DNA from: an uncultured Lachnospiraceae bacterium
GTDB lineage: Bacteria; Bacillota; Clostridia; Lachnospirales; Lachnospiraceae
Reading direction: 5' to 3'
Assembly (NCBI GenBank): GCA_902781655.1
Contig: CACZJZ010000002.1
Location: 1 to 64,000 of the forward strand
Length of the DNA stretch: 64,000 bases
The position numbers and the translations under genes are program-made. This document shows positions 25,900 to 34,848 of this stretch, in pieces (position 1 is the stretch's first letter; every line of letters starts with the position of its first letter). Below the pieces are notes generated by a model. The model saw nothing but the letters and a program-made list of their open reading frames with translations. It ran no database searches and was not told the DNA's origin.

Positions 25900-26853
25900 T
25901 TACGGCATATTCTGAAGAATATTCGCGGCAGCCAGCAGCGCACCCTGCGCGTTGGGGTGGATGCCGTCGACCGTGAGCGTTTTAAAATTCTGAACGGTGA
26001 TGCCGCAGCCGCCGGTTTCCACGACCGGAAGGCCGCGGGCAGCGGCGCATTGCCGGATGATGTCGTTATAATCGTCGATTGTTCTGCCGTCCGCGTTCAG
26101 CTGGCCGGTACCGCTCGCCCAGCAGTTGACCGGAAAGCAGGTGAAACAGATCACCGATGCATTCGGATATCTCGCCGCGATGCGGTCGAGGCAGGTGCCG
26201 TAGCAATCCTGAAAGCGGGGCAGAGAAACGGCGCTCAGAAAATCGTTTGTCCCCATCATGATAAAAATGACATCAGGCGTTTTGTCTTTGCCGGAGAGGT
26301 CAGAGATTCGCTTTGTGCTGCACCCGGTTTTGCCGGTCGGATCCTCCTTGTCGCCGCTCATGCGGGACCCGGACCAGCTGCAGCTGCGGAGCAGGCTCAT
26401 GCCGCTGGAGACCAGAATATAGTGCCACCACATCTGATCCATGGTTGAGATGCCGCTCTCTTTATTTGGATAATAAGCGAGATATCCCTTCGGCGCGGTT
26501 CCGGCAAAGGTACTGATGCTGTCGCCCAGTATGGAACAGGCCTTTCCGGCGTAGCGGGCGGGGAGGCCGCGGAGGGCGGCAATCTGCGCAAGCGAAGCAG
26601 GCGTCAGCGCGCCCGGGGCGGAGAAGGCTGCGGGCGTGCCGGGAAGAGGGGCAGCAGCGCTGGCGGCAGCAGCCTGCGGCGGTGCAGAAATTGCGGGAAG
26701 AGGAGCTGCAGCATTGGCGGCAGGAGTTCCGGGATGGGCTGATGCAGCCAGGAGCGGCGCCGGCGGCGCGAATGCCAGAATGAAAGCGGCGAGCAGCGCA
26801 GCGGCAGTTCTCCACAGAAGAAAAATTTTCCTGCCGGAGTGCATGGATTGCAT
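25900..26853 (-). CDS. Membrane-anchored or secreted SGNH/GDSL-type hydrolase
   Basis: A protein of about 317 residues with a signal anchor, an Ala/Pro-rich linker of about 70 residues and an SGNH esterase domain. Motifs: SILGDSISTF (catalytic Ser), MMGTNDF (Asn block) and DGIHPNAQG (Asp-His pair). Several in-frame ATGs occur (26997, 26883, 26853, 26844) and none has a clear ribosome site; I use 26853, close to the hydrophobic segment. SGNH proteins next to an MBOAT gene usually transfer or remove acetyl groups on surface glycans; which applies here cannot be seen. Confidence 0.75.
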   Translation of the reverse strand: MQSMHSGRKIFLLWRTAAALLAAFILAFAPPAPLLAASAHPGTPAANAAAPLPAISAPPQAAAASAAAPLPGTPAAFSAPGALTPASLAQIAALRGLPARYAGKACSILGDSISTFAGTAPKGYLAYYPNKESGISTMDQMWWHYILVSSGMSLLRSCSWSGSRMSGDKEDPTGKTGCSTKRISDLSGKDKTPDVIFIMMGTNDFLSAVSLPRFQDCYGTCLDRIAARYPNASVICFTCFPVNCWASGTGQLNADGRTIDDYNDIIRQCAAARGLPVVETGGCGITVQNFKTLTVDGIHPNAQGALLAAANILQNMP

Positions 26854-27124
26854 GCGATTGGATTTCGGATCAGATGTATTCATAGATTTTAACCATAACG
26901 GCTGCGTGCGCGGTGTGCTCTGCTGACTGAGAGACCGTGGCTTCTGCGCCGTGCAGCATCGAAGCAGATGCGGGAGGCTGACAATCATAAGTTTCAAAAT
27001 TTATGAAAATATCTTACCATAAAACCATATGAGGATTACAGTGTCAAAAGCCCGCCATCCCACATGCCTGTATGCATCAGAACAGGTGGGATAGGTGGGT
27101 GGGCAGGCTGGACAGGGAAGAATT

Positions 27125-28351
27125 ATGCAGGAGGGTATTTTGCAGGAAGGGGATAAGCGAAAAAGAGGGACAGGCAGGAAGACAGAGAATGGCAGGAGCG
27201 GGAGAAGGGGGATGGCTGTCCGCGTAGTTGCGGCGGCGCTCAGCCTGCTGCTTCTGGTGAACGGACTGACAGTGGCAAACCGGCTCCTGTGCGTCAAATC
27301 GCAGGACGGGATTGATCAGGCGAGGGCGCTCTACCATCAGCCGGAGAACTCCATTGATGTGGTTTTTCTTGGCTCCAGCCATGTCCACTGCAACATCGAT
27401 ACAGCTTATCTCTGGACGGAATATGGGATTGCCGCATATGATTACAGCGCGGCCGAGCAGCCGATCTGGATGACCTACTACTGGCTGCGCGAATTTTGCA
27501 AGACACAGAAACCGAAGCTGGTGGTGCTTGATGTCTATTCGCCGGCGGCGTATGAGGCGGATTACCAGTATCGCTGGATGGAGGAAAATCTGTTCGGTAT
27601 GCGGTTCTCGGCGAATAAATGGGAGATGATGCAGGCTTCCGTGGAGAAGAAGCGGCTGTCCGACTATTTTCCGGCGTTTACGGTATATCATCAGCGTTAC
27701 ATGGAGGTGAACAGGGAGGACTGGGATTACCTGACGGGGCGCGTGGAACTGCAGAATTTCAAGGGATTTCATCCGCTGTTCGGGACGGTGCACGTAGATC
27801 TGGACGGGCTTATGGCAGCTTCAGATGCCACGGCTTCCGGTGTACCAGACGCGCCTGGCCCCGGCGCATCAGATGCTTCGAATCCGGGTGAGGAGCGCAG
27901 GCTCTCCGCAAAATCAGAGAAGTATCTTCGTAAAATAATCTCGTATACGAGGAAACGGAATATCCCGCTGGCACTGATTTCGGCGCCGTATCAGAAGCAT
28001 CCGGCGGAGGATGCCGTTCTGCGGCAGATTGAACAGATTGCGGCGGAGGAGAAGCTCCCATTTGCGGATTTCAGCAAGGAGTCATCCCAAATCGGGATCG
28101 ATGAGGACAGGGATATGAATGATGTCTCGCACCTCAATTACCGCGGAAGCCGGAAGTACACGGCATATCTTGCTGCTTATCTAGCACGGTACGCGGCACT
28201 TCCGGATCACCGCGGCGACAGGAGATACAGGAGCTGGGATATCTCAGCGGAGAAGACTGAGGCGGAGGCGGCCGCTGCGGGCATGGGACAGGCATCCGAT
28301 ACAGGAGCGGGAAAGGCAGCCGCGGAGGGAGGCCTTGAAAGTGACCTTTGA
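27125..28351 (+). CDS. SGNH/AlgX-DltD-like surface protein
   Basis: A 408-residue protein with a short basic cytoplasmic part, one membrane helix (MAVRVVAAALSLLLLV) and an extracellular SGNH-like domain. Ser lies in FLGSSHVHCNID and the Asp-His pair in NDVSHLNYRGSRKY. A low-complexity insert rich in Ala, Pro, Ser and Asp lies near the middle, and the C-terminus is low complexity too. The ATG at 27125 follows GGGAAGAATT; a GTG at 27095 is possible. It is divergent from the SGNH/MBOAT pair. By analogy with DltD and AlgX it may complete acyl transfer outside the membrane. Confidence 0.65.
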   Translation: MQEGILQEGDKRKRGTGRKTENGRSGRRGMAVRVVAAALSLLLLVNGLTVANRLLCVKSQDGIDQARALYHQPENSIDVVFLGSSHVHCNIDTAYLWTEYGIAAYDYSAAEQPIWMTYYWLREFCKTQKPKLVVLDVYSPAAYEADYQYRWMEENLFGMRFSANKWEMMQASVEKKRLSDYFPAFTVYHQRYMEVNREDWDYLTGRVELQNFKGFHPLFGTVHVDLDGLMAASDATASGVPDAPGPGASDASNPGEERRLSAKSEKYLRKIISYTRKRNIPLALISAPYQKHPAEDAVLRQIEQIAAEEKLPFADFSKESSQIGIDEDRDMNDVSHLNYRGSRKYTAYLAAYLARYAALPDHRGDRRYRSWDISAEKTEAEAAAAGMGQASDTGAGKAAAEGGLESDL

Positions 28352-28445
28352 ATCTGCTAGGCTGAGTCTGCAAGAGGGCGGCGGAGGGCTGCCGGAATCA
28401 TAATCGGAAATCCAGAAGAATCAGTTTCCAAGGGGGTATTCATAG

Positions 28446-29780
28446 ATGAAGCAGCGCAGATTTTGGCAGAAAAGAGGCGGCGTCCTGGCAGGGGCAATGC
28501 TGATGACGGCGGTGGTCTTCGGCGGCGGAATGACGGTGCGCGCGGAGGGAACGACGGTGACCGGAACGGTAGCCGCCGGTTCAAGTCAGACCCTGCTTTA
28601 TATCAATACGTCGGGCGGGCAGATGCAGGTGAAGCTGGATCCGAATACGGATTTCAGCAAGTGCCGGGTGATCATGCAGGGGACGGAGCTGTCTCTGTCG
28701 GTGTACCGCGGAAGCGATGCCTACTGGCATGCATCAAGCGTTGCCTCGGCTGGAGCGGTGCAGACTGTGACCGGACAGGCCGCGGCAGCAGGTACCTCCG
28801 GCACGGCGGCGCCGAACGGGCAGACGCTGACCAACGTATATGGGACAGTGCAGAACGGCACTAAGACGGGTCTTCTGAAGCTGTCGACGTCCGGCGGCAA
28901 TATGGAGATCAAGATTGATTCTTCCACCGACGGCTCCGGCGCCAGATTCCTGGCACCGGGGAACAAGGTGATGGTGGCGATATACCGCGGGAGCGACGCC
29001 TACCAGCATGCGGCGAAAATCACAGCGGATGGCGTAAACGCCGCCACTTCCGCAAAGGTGAATCAGAGCGGCACCATCAAGGTGTCGGGAACCGTCGCGG
29101 GCGATTCGACGGCAAATGTTCTGAAGCTCAACACATCCGGCGGACAGATGCATCTCGTCATGGACGGCAGTACCTCCATCGGGACCAAAGTATTGATGCC
29201 GGGTCAGCAGATCACGGCGACGCTGGGCTATGGTTCGGATCACTACTGGCATGTGATCTCTACGTCGGGTTCTATTGAGGCGGACGCCGCGGATAATTCC
29301 TCATCGCTCGAGGGACAGAGCTATGTGCAGATCAACGGGCAGAAGATGCAGGTCGTGCATGGCACGGCTGCCGGTGGATCGGGCCGGGACCTTCTGAAGC
29401 TGAACACGCCGGACGGACAGATGGAGATCAAAATCGATCCTGGCACACAGGTTTCCGAGGCAAGACTGCTTGCAGTCGGCAAAACCTACTATGTGGCGAT
29501 TTATTACAATTCCGGATACTGGCATGCGGGCAGAATCTCTGCATCGGATGCCACGGAGTCAAAGGCCGGCATTGGGCAGGGGAGTCTGACGGTGAAGGGG
29601 ACAGTTGCTTCTGCCACAACCTTTGACAAGCTGTATCTTGCGACAAGCGGCGGAATGATGGAGATCAGGATGGATAAGTCCGGCAGCTATGCCGGGCTGC
29701 TCATCCCCGGGGATGAGGTCACAGCGACGCTCGGCTACGGGTCGGATCATCTGTGGCATGTTGTGTCCATCACGCGCTGA
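28446..29780 (+). CDS. Secreted protein of five tandem beta-rich modules
   Basis: A 444-residue protein with a signal peptide (hydrophobic segment 12-30, likely cleavage near AEG at 33-35) and five related modules at about 37-101, 130-195, 210-275, 302-366 and 381-444. Each has a core such as LLKLNTSGGQMEIKID, then a loop with an L-x-x-G turn, and ends in a YRGSDAYWHA-type signature. Modules 3 and 5 share TATLGYGSDHYWHV-like ends. Linkers are Ala/Gly/Ser/Thr-rich. I do not recognise a named family; an OB-like or small beta-barrel fold is plausible. It lies 94 bp after the SGNH-like gene and may bind a surface polymer. Confidence 0.7.
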   Translation: MKQRRFWQKRGGVLAGAMLMTAVVFGGGMTVRAEGTTVTGTVAAGSSQTLLYINTSGGQMQVKLDPNTDFSKCRVIMQGTELSLSVYRGSDAYWHASSVASAGAVQTVTGQAAAAGTSGTAAPNGQTLTNVYGTVQNGTKTGLLKLSTSGGNMEIKIDSSTDGSGARFLAPGNKVMVAIYRGSDAYQHAAKITADGVNAATSAKVNQSGTIKVSGTVAGDSTANVLKLNTSGGQMHLVMDGSTSIGTKVLMPGQQITATLGYGSDHYWHVISTSGSIEADAADNSSSLEGQSYVQINGQKMQVVHGTAAGGSGRDLLKLNTPDGQMEIKIDPGTQVSEARLLAVGKTYYVAIYYNSGYWHAGRISASDATESKAGIGQGSLTVKGTVASATTFDKLYLATSGGMMEIRMDKSGSYAGLLIPGDEVTATLGYGSDHLWHVVSITR

Positions 29781-29853
29781 GAGAGTGCTGGGCCTGGCGC
29801 TGATACGCCGGGTTCCATGTTCTGAAAGCGGAACTGTGTGAAAACCATTTGAG

Positions 29854-29912
29854 AGACTGCCTTCCGGAAACAGCGGAACCTCCGCTGTCTTTGACGGGCA
29901 GTCTTTCTTATT
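29854..29912 (+). terminator. Rho-independent terminator
   Basis: AGACTGCC (29854-29861) pairs with GGCAGTCT (29897-29904); an inner ACAGCGG/CCGCTGT stem strengthens it; TTCTTATTT follows. It ends the repeat-protein transcript. Confidence 0.75.
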
Positions 29913-30051
29913 TGTGAAAGCGACGAGCCTGGTGCCATGGTGCATTGAGAGCCTTGGGGTGTGGATTCTTTGCAGCATCAGGGGATTGCGTAAATAATTC
30001 TTAACAAAAATGTAACCCTCTTTTTGTCAGATTGTGCTAACATACGGCATT

Positions 30052-31827
30052 ATGAAAACTATGCAGAAGTTTATGATTATCATCGTGGCAGCGCTTGCTG
30101 CCGTATATATTGGAGTATCGTTGTTTTTTGTCGGTCATTTTCCATTTCATACGACGCTGAACGGCATGAACGTCTCCGGAAAGTCTCCGTCTGCGGTGGA
30201 AACGGCCATTGCAGCGCATGCTGACGGATATTCGCTTCAGGTCACGGGACGCAACGGCGCCTCCGATACGATCACAGCCCAGCAGATCGGACTGGCAGCG
30301 GAATTTGACGGCACCATCGGCAAGCTGCAGCGTTCTCTCTCGCCGTTTGCCTGGCCGGCGCACCTCTTCCGCAGCACGAGTCTGACCTCGGACACGGTCG
30401 TCTCTTACGATGAATCGAAGCTCGAAGAGACGGTGAAGGCGATGTCCTGTTTTGCCGCGGACAGGCAGGTTGCGCCGACGAACGCGACGTATGGCTGGAA
30501 CGGGGATGCCTATGAAGTCGTGGTGGAAAACCAGGGAAGCCAGGCACTTGAGGACAAGGTGCTCGAGGCGGTGAAAATCGCCGCGAACGGCCTGCAGCCC
30601 ACGCTGGATCTCGATGCGGCGGGGTGCTATGCGGCGCCGACCGTCACATCGGAGGATGAGACGTTGAAAAAGACGGTCGATTCGCTCAATCAGCTGGTAT
30701 CCCAGGAGCTGACACTCGACATGGGAGCTGGAACGGTTTTGACGCTGGATCATGACACCATCCGGGAGTGGGTGAGCACGGATGACAGCGGAAACGCCTC
30801 GATCGACAACACGAAGGTCGCGGACTACGTCACCGGCCTGCAGAAAGAGTACGAGACGATCTACACAAACCGGACCTTCCGGACGCATGATGGCAGCACG
30901 ATCACGACGGCGGGCGGTTCCTACGGCTGGTGGATGGATACCGCCTCGACGACACAGGCTATTCTCGATGCCCTCTCCGGCAATCATCAGGCCACGGCGG
31001 TCTGGTTTGAGCAGCCGGCTGCACGCGGGGACAATACCCAGTGTGGAAGCGCATCCTTCGGCGGAGACATCGGCTCAAGTTATGTCGAGGTAGATCTGGA
31101 CAATCAGAAGGTTTACTGCTGGAACAACGGTTCTCTCGTGGTGGAGACAGAGTGCGTCTCCGGCAACGCCTCCAAGGGAAACGGGACGCCGGACGGCGTC
31201 TATCCGATTACCTATAAGGAACGGGATGCGACGCTGGTTGGGGAAAATTATTCCTCTCCGGTCAGCTACTGGATGCCGTTCAACGGAAATGTCGGCCTGC
31301 ATGATGCTTCCTGGCGCTCCTCTTTCGGCGGGACGCTGTATCTGACAAGCGGCTCACATGGCTGCGTCAATCTGCCTGTCAGCGCGGCAAAGCAGATCTT
31401 CGGCTACGTGGAAAAGGGCATGGCGGTGGTCGTCTACGGCGGCGCTTCGCAGGATGCGGCGCTGGAGACGGCAGCGAAGGAGAAACAGCAGCAGGAATCA
31501 GACAATGCGGCAAAATATAAGGCAGCGGCGGACCAGGTCGCATCGTCTCTCGGTATTGACACGGCCGGTGCCGTCGTCAATTCTGACGGCAGTGTGACCT
31601 ATGCAATCGGCGCGACGATCTGGCCTGACGGTCACGTGACCGGTGCGGATGGATCGACCATCGTTCCGGCCGGCGGCGCCGCGGCAGCCGGAAGCTCTGC
31701 GCCGGCTTCTTCCGCGGCCACCCCGGATGCTTCCGGTGCCCAGGGCGGCGGACAGCAGGCGACTGGCGGAACAGACGCGGACCAATCCGCTGCGGCACAG
31801 GCGGCTGCGGCTGCCGCGGCAGAATGA
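30052..31827 (+). CDS. L,D-transpeptidase (YkuD domain) with PG-binding-4-type N-terminal domains
   Basis: A 591-residue membrane-anchored cell-wall enzyme. An N-terminal helix (about 9-28) anchors it. Two peptidoglycan-binding-4-like domains follow (about 35-170 and 190-320). The YkuD domain (about 340-465) has HDASWRSSFGG and the catalytic SHGCVNLP (Cys438). A long Ala/Ser/Gly/Gln-rich tail ends the protein. Such enzymes form 3-3 crosslinks or attach proteins in peptidoglycan. The ATG at 30052 lacks a good ribosome site; a GTG at 30034 and ATGs at 30061 and 30073 are possible. Its stop is 10 bp before the next MATE gene. Confidence 0.85.
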   Translation: MKTMQKFMIIIVAALAAVYIGVSLFFVGHFPFHTTLNGMNVSGKSPSAVETAIAAHADGYSLQVTGRNGASDTITAQQIGLAAEFDGTIGKLQRSLSPFAWPAHLFRSTSLTSDTVVSYDESKLEETVKAMSCFAADRQVAPTNATYGWNGDAYEVVVENQGSQALEDKVLEAVKIAANGLQPTLDLDAAGCYAAPTVTSEDETLKKTVDSLNQLVSQELTLDMGAGTVLTLDHDTIREWVSTDDSGNASIDNTKVADYVTGLQKEYETIYTNRTFRTHDGSTITTAGGSYGWWMDTASTTQAILDALSGNHQATAVWFEQPAARGDNTQCGSASFGGDIGSSYVEVDLDNQKVYCWNNGSLVVETECVSGNASKGNGTPDGVYPITYKERDATLVGENYSSPVSYWMPFNGNVGLHDASWRSSFGGTLYLTSGSHGCVNLPVSAAKQIFGYVEKGMAVVVYGGASQDAALETAAKEKQQQESDNAAKYKAAADQVASSLGIDTAGAVVNSDGSVTYAIGATIWPDGHVTGADGSTIVPAGGAAAAGSSAPASSAATPDASGAQGGGQQATGGTDADQSAAAQAAAAAAAE

Positions 31828-31837
31828 GAAGAAACGC

Positions 31838-33184
31838 ATGACGCATGATTTTACAAAGGGACCGATCCTCGGGCAGCTTGTCCGCTTTACCATTCCGCTT
31901 ATTCTGGGAACGATTCTTCAGCTCACTTATAATATGGCGGACAGTGTGATTGTCGGACGTTTTGTCGGTAAGACCGCGCTTGCGGCAGTTGGCACCACCA
32001 ACCCGCTGGTGACGCTTGTCCTTTTGTTCACGAATGGCATCTGCCTTGGCGCCGGGATACTGGTCAGCACGCTGTACGGCGCGGGAAAGCTTGCGGAACT
32101 CCGGCGCCAGGTCAGCACCGGACTGATCGCCGGGATCGTATTTTCCGTAACCGTCAGCATACTGATGATGCTGCTCGCGGAGCCTCTCCTCACACTGCTT
32201 CAGGTGGAGGCAGTCTTCTTCCGGGAATCGGTCCATTATCTCCGCATCATTCTGTTCGGCATCGTATTCAGTTTTCTGTATAACTATCTCGCCAGCATGC
32301 TGCGGGCGATGGGAGACAGCAGGTCTCCGCTGATTTTTCTTGCCGTCAGTGCGGCACTGAACATCGGCGGAGATCTGCTTTTTGTTGTATGCTTTCACCT
32401 GGGCGTGCGCGGCGCGGCGCTCAGCACCGTTATCTGTGAGATGATGAGTGCGGTGCTGTGCCTTGCCTACATTCACAGGGAAATCCCGGAGCTGCGCCTG
32501 GGAAAGGCGTGGCTCGTATTTGACCGGAGCATGCTGCATAAAACAGTGTCATACGGCTTCGTCAGCGCGATGCAGCAGAGTACTGTACAGCTGGGCAAGC
32601 TTGGAACGCAGGCAATTGTCAACACTATGGGCGTCAATGCAACGGCAGCCTTCAATGCCACGAACCGCTTCGATGATTTTGCCACCATTCCGCAGCAGAA
32701 TATCGCGCACGCCATGACCTCTGTGATGGCACAGAACGTAGGGGCAGGGGAGAAGAGACGCGCGGCGAAGACCTATCGGCTGGGCATGATTATGGAGGTG
32801 ATCTACGGACTTGGAATCGGCGGCATCACGTATTTTGCGGCCCATCTTCTGATCCGTTTCTTTACGCGGGATCCTGGCGTGATTGCGGAGGGGGAAAAAT
32901 ATCTGCGGCTGATCGCGCTGTTCTATGTTCTGCCGGGTATCACAAACGGCGTGCAGGGGTATTTCCGCGGGATCGGGGATCTGAGCGTCACGCTGTGGTC
33001 AAGTATTCTCAATATGGCGGTCCGGGTTCTCTCGGAGATCCCGATGGTGTTTTATCTGGGGATGCAGTTCGAGGCAATTCCGTGGTCATATCTGTTCGGC
33101 TGGATCGCCATGTGCGCATTTGAAATTCCCTGGCTGGTGAGGACAATGCGGCGTGGGAAAAAGGAGACTGAGACGGATGTGTAA
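31838..33184 (+). CDS. MATE family efflux transporter (3 of 4)
   Basis: A 448-residue MATE protein. It has QLTYNMADSVIVGRFVG in the first helices and the usual two-fold arrangement. The open frame extends upstream, but that overlaps the L,D-transpeptidase gene in another frame; ATG at 31838 follows GAGAAGAAACGC. The 10-bp gap implies co-transcription with the transpeptidase gene. Substrate unknown. Confidence 0.9.
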   Translation: MTHDFTKGPILGQLVRFTIPLILGTILQLTYNMADSVIVGRFVGKTALAAVGTTNPLVTLVLLFTNGICLGAGILVSTLYGAGKLAELRRQVSTGLIAGIVFSVTVSILMMLLAEPLLTLLQVEAVFFRESVHYLRIILFGIVFSFLYNYLASMLRAMGDSRSPLIFLAVSAALNIGGDLLFVVCFHLGVRGAALSTVICEMMSAVLCLAYIHREIPELRLGKAWLVFDRSMLHKTVSYGFVSAMQQSTVQLGKLGTQAIVNTMGVNATAAFNATNRFDDFATIPQQNIAHAMTSVMAQNVGAGEKRRAAKTYRLGMIMEVIYGLGIGGITYFAAHLLIRFFTRDPGVIAEGEKYLRLIALFYVLPGITNGVQGYFRGIGDLSVTLWSSILNMAVRVLSEIPMVFYLGMQFEAIPWSYLFGWIAMCAFEIPWLVRTMRRGKKETETDV

Positions 33185-33338
33185 AGCCTGACCGAGAGAA
33201 GATGGGAATGATGCGCGGGGAGAGAGCTTCGTGTATGTATACAGTAGATTGCAACGAAACAGCGGGAACGGAGCTGGGCGGGAAATGACATAATGATTGA
33301 AAAGTTGTGCAGAAATAGGTGGAAATTATAAACATTGT
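33185..33338. other. Non-coding spacer
   Basis: No gene or terminator is evident after the MATE stop codon. The stretch leads into the promoter at 33339. Confidence 0.35.
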
Positions 33339-33367
33339 TTGTGCATATCGTGAAGTTTTACTATAAT
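33339..33367 (+). promoter_or_regulatory. Predicted promoter with a long leader before the DUF362 gene
   Basis: TTGTGC (33339-33344), 17 bp, TATAAT (33362-33367). The start codon is about 200 bp downstream at 33566, leaving a long untranslated leader in which I found no terminator or known riboswitch. Confidence 0.6.
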
Positions 33368-33565
33368 AAAGCGAAAGAAAGCAGCAAGGCTGGGTACAGT
33401 TCAAAACTGGAATCGGATGGCCGGATGTATGTGGTGTGCAGTCGATTATTCGGAATTGCCAGAGGCGACATCGACGGATAGCTGGACGAGTGCAGCGTGC
33501 GAAACTTTCTATACAGAACTCCGGGCACAGGGGAAACTGATTCCGGGGAACAGGGAGGAAGGTGT

Positions 33566-34723
33566 ATGGAAACACAGGAAAAATCGAAGGTTTATTTCAC
33601 GGATTTCCGGACGAAGCTGGATGTTCCGCTGACGAAAAAGCTGCAGAAGCTCATCAGGATGGCCGGGATCGGCTCTATTGATATGAGCGGAAAGTTCGTG
33701 GCCATCAAGATGCATTTTGGAGAGCTTGGAAATCTTGCCTATCTGCGGCCGAATTACGCGAAGGCAGTGGCAGATATCGTGAAGGAGCAGGGCGGTCTGC
33801 CATTTCTGACGGACTGCAACACGCTTTATCCGGGCAGCCGCAAGCATGCGCTGGAGCATCTGGACTGCGCGAACCTGAACGGCTTCAATCCAACAACCAC
33901 GGGATGCCAGATTTTGATCGGGGATGGACTCCGCGGGACCGACGACATCGAGGTGCCGGTGCACAACGGAGAGTACTGTAAGACGGCGTTTATCGGACAC
34001 GCCATCATGGATGCGGATATCTTTATCTCGCTGACGCACTTCAAGGGACATGAGCAGGCCGGGTTTGGCGGAACCATCAAAAATATCGGCATGGGCTGCG
34101 GAAGCCGCGCGGGCAAGATGCAGCAGCATCAGAGCGGCCATCCGCACGTGGATCAGGATCGCTGCCGCGGATGCATGCGCTGCGCGAGGGAATGCGGTTC
34201 CAACGCCATCTCCTATCCGGAGGTGATGAAGAACGGACTTCCGGTGCACAGGGCATATATTGATCCTGCCATCTGCAAGGGCTGCGGACGGTGCATCGGT
34301 GCATGCGCGTTCGACGCGATTGCGAACGACAACTGGGATGCGCCGCAGATGCTCGGCCGGCGCATGGCGGAATATGCCCAGGCGGTCTGCTATGGCCGTC
34401 CGTGCTTCCACATTAGCCTGATCACGGATGTCTCGCCGAACTGCGATTGCCATGGAGAAAATGACGCGCCGATCCTGCCGGATATCGGTATGCTGGCGTC
34501 GTTCGATCCTATCGCGCTGGATCAGGCGTGCGTCGATCTCTGCGAGAAGGCGACGCCGATACGCAACAGCCAGCTCGGCGACAACATGGCGGCACCGGAC
34601 TTCCATGACCATCATGACGTGTGGCTGAACAATAACCCGAATGTCGCCTGGAAGGAGACACTGGAACACGGCGAAAAGATCGGACTCGGGACAAGATCCT
34701 ATGAACTGATTGTGATGCACTGA
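33566..34723 (+). CDS. DUF362 domain protein with two 4Fe-4S sites
   Basis: A 385-residue iron-sulfur protein. The N-terminal DUF362 part (about 1-200) includes AIKMHFGELGN and LTHFKGHEQAGFGGTIKN. A ferredoxin insert carries CRGCMRCAREC and CKGCGRCIGAC. The C-terminus continues the DUF362 fold (GMLASFDPIALDQACVDL). ATG at 33566 follows GGGAGGAAGGTGT. Proteins of this kind are widespread in anaerobes and are thought to be redox enzymes or chaperones, but their reaction is not known. It stands alone between two MATE genes and ends at a strong terminator. Confidence 0.8.
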   Translation: METQEKSKVYFTDFRTKLDVPLTKKLQKLIRMAGIGSIDMSGKFVAIKMHFGELGNLAYLRPNYAKAVADIVKEQGGLPFLTDCNTLYPGSRKHALEHLDCANLNGFNPTTTGCQILIGDGLRGTDDIEVPVHNGEYCKTAFIGHAIMDADIFISLTHFKGHEQAGFGGTIKNIGMGCGSRAGKMQQHQSGHPHVDQDRCRGCMRCARECGSNAISYPEVMKNGLPVHRAYIDPAICKGCGRCIGACAFDAIANDNWDAPQMLGRRMAEYAQAVCYGRPCFHISLITDVSPNCDCHGENDAPILPDIGMLASFDPIALDQACVDLCEKATPIRNSQLGDNMAAPDFHDHHDVWLNNNPNVAWKETLEHGEKIGLGTRSYELIVMH

Positions 34724-34749
34724 ACAGAGAATCATGCGATGATGTCATG

Positions 34750-34781
34750 AAAAAAGCAGGCGCTACGGCGCCTGCTTTTTT
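34750..34781 (+). terminator. Strong terminator after the DUF362 gene
   Basis: AAAAAAGCAGGCGC and GCGCCTGCTTTTTT form a perfect 14-bp stem with a TACG tetraloop, ending in six T. Its last bases merge with the palindromic element that begins at 34780. Confidence 0.9.
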
Positions 34782-34848
34782 GTCCCTAAGGAGTTTAGCT
34801 TGTTCGGGACAATTTTTGTCCCGAACAAGCTAAACTCCTTAGGGACAA
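34780..34848. repeat. Perfect palindromic element, copy A
   Basis: Two perfect 33-bp arms (34780-34812 and 34816-34848) flank a 3-bp centre. Each arm itself starts with TTGTCCC and ends with GGGACAA or the reverse. Copy B is at 39031-39101 and a truncated half at 41430-41447. The stop codon of the minus-strand MATE gene lies inside the right arm. The element is a REP/MITE-like repeat of unknown origin. Confidence 0.9.

Noticed and set aside
33509..34735. 408-codon minus-strand frame opposite the DUF362 gene
   Set aside because: The plus strand has clear ferredoxin motifs and DUF362 segments; the minus frame is basic and featureless.
34780..34848. Plain terminator for convergent genes
   Set aside because: A separate strong terminator is at 34750-34781, and the same palindrome recurs inside the rhaB-rhaA operon, so a simple terminator does not explain it.
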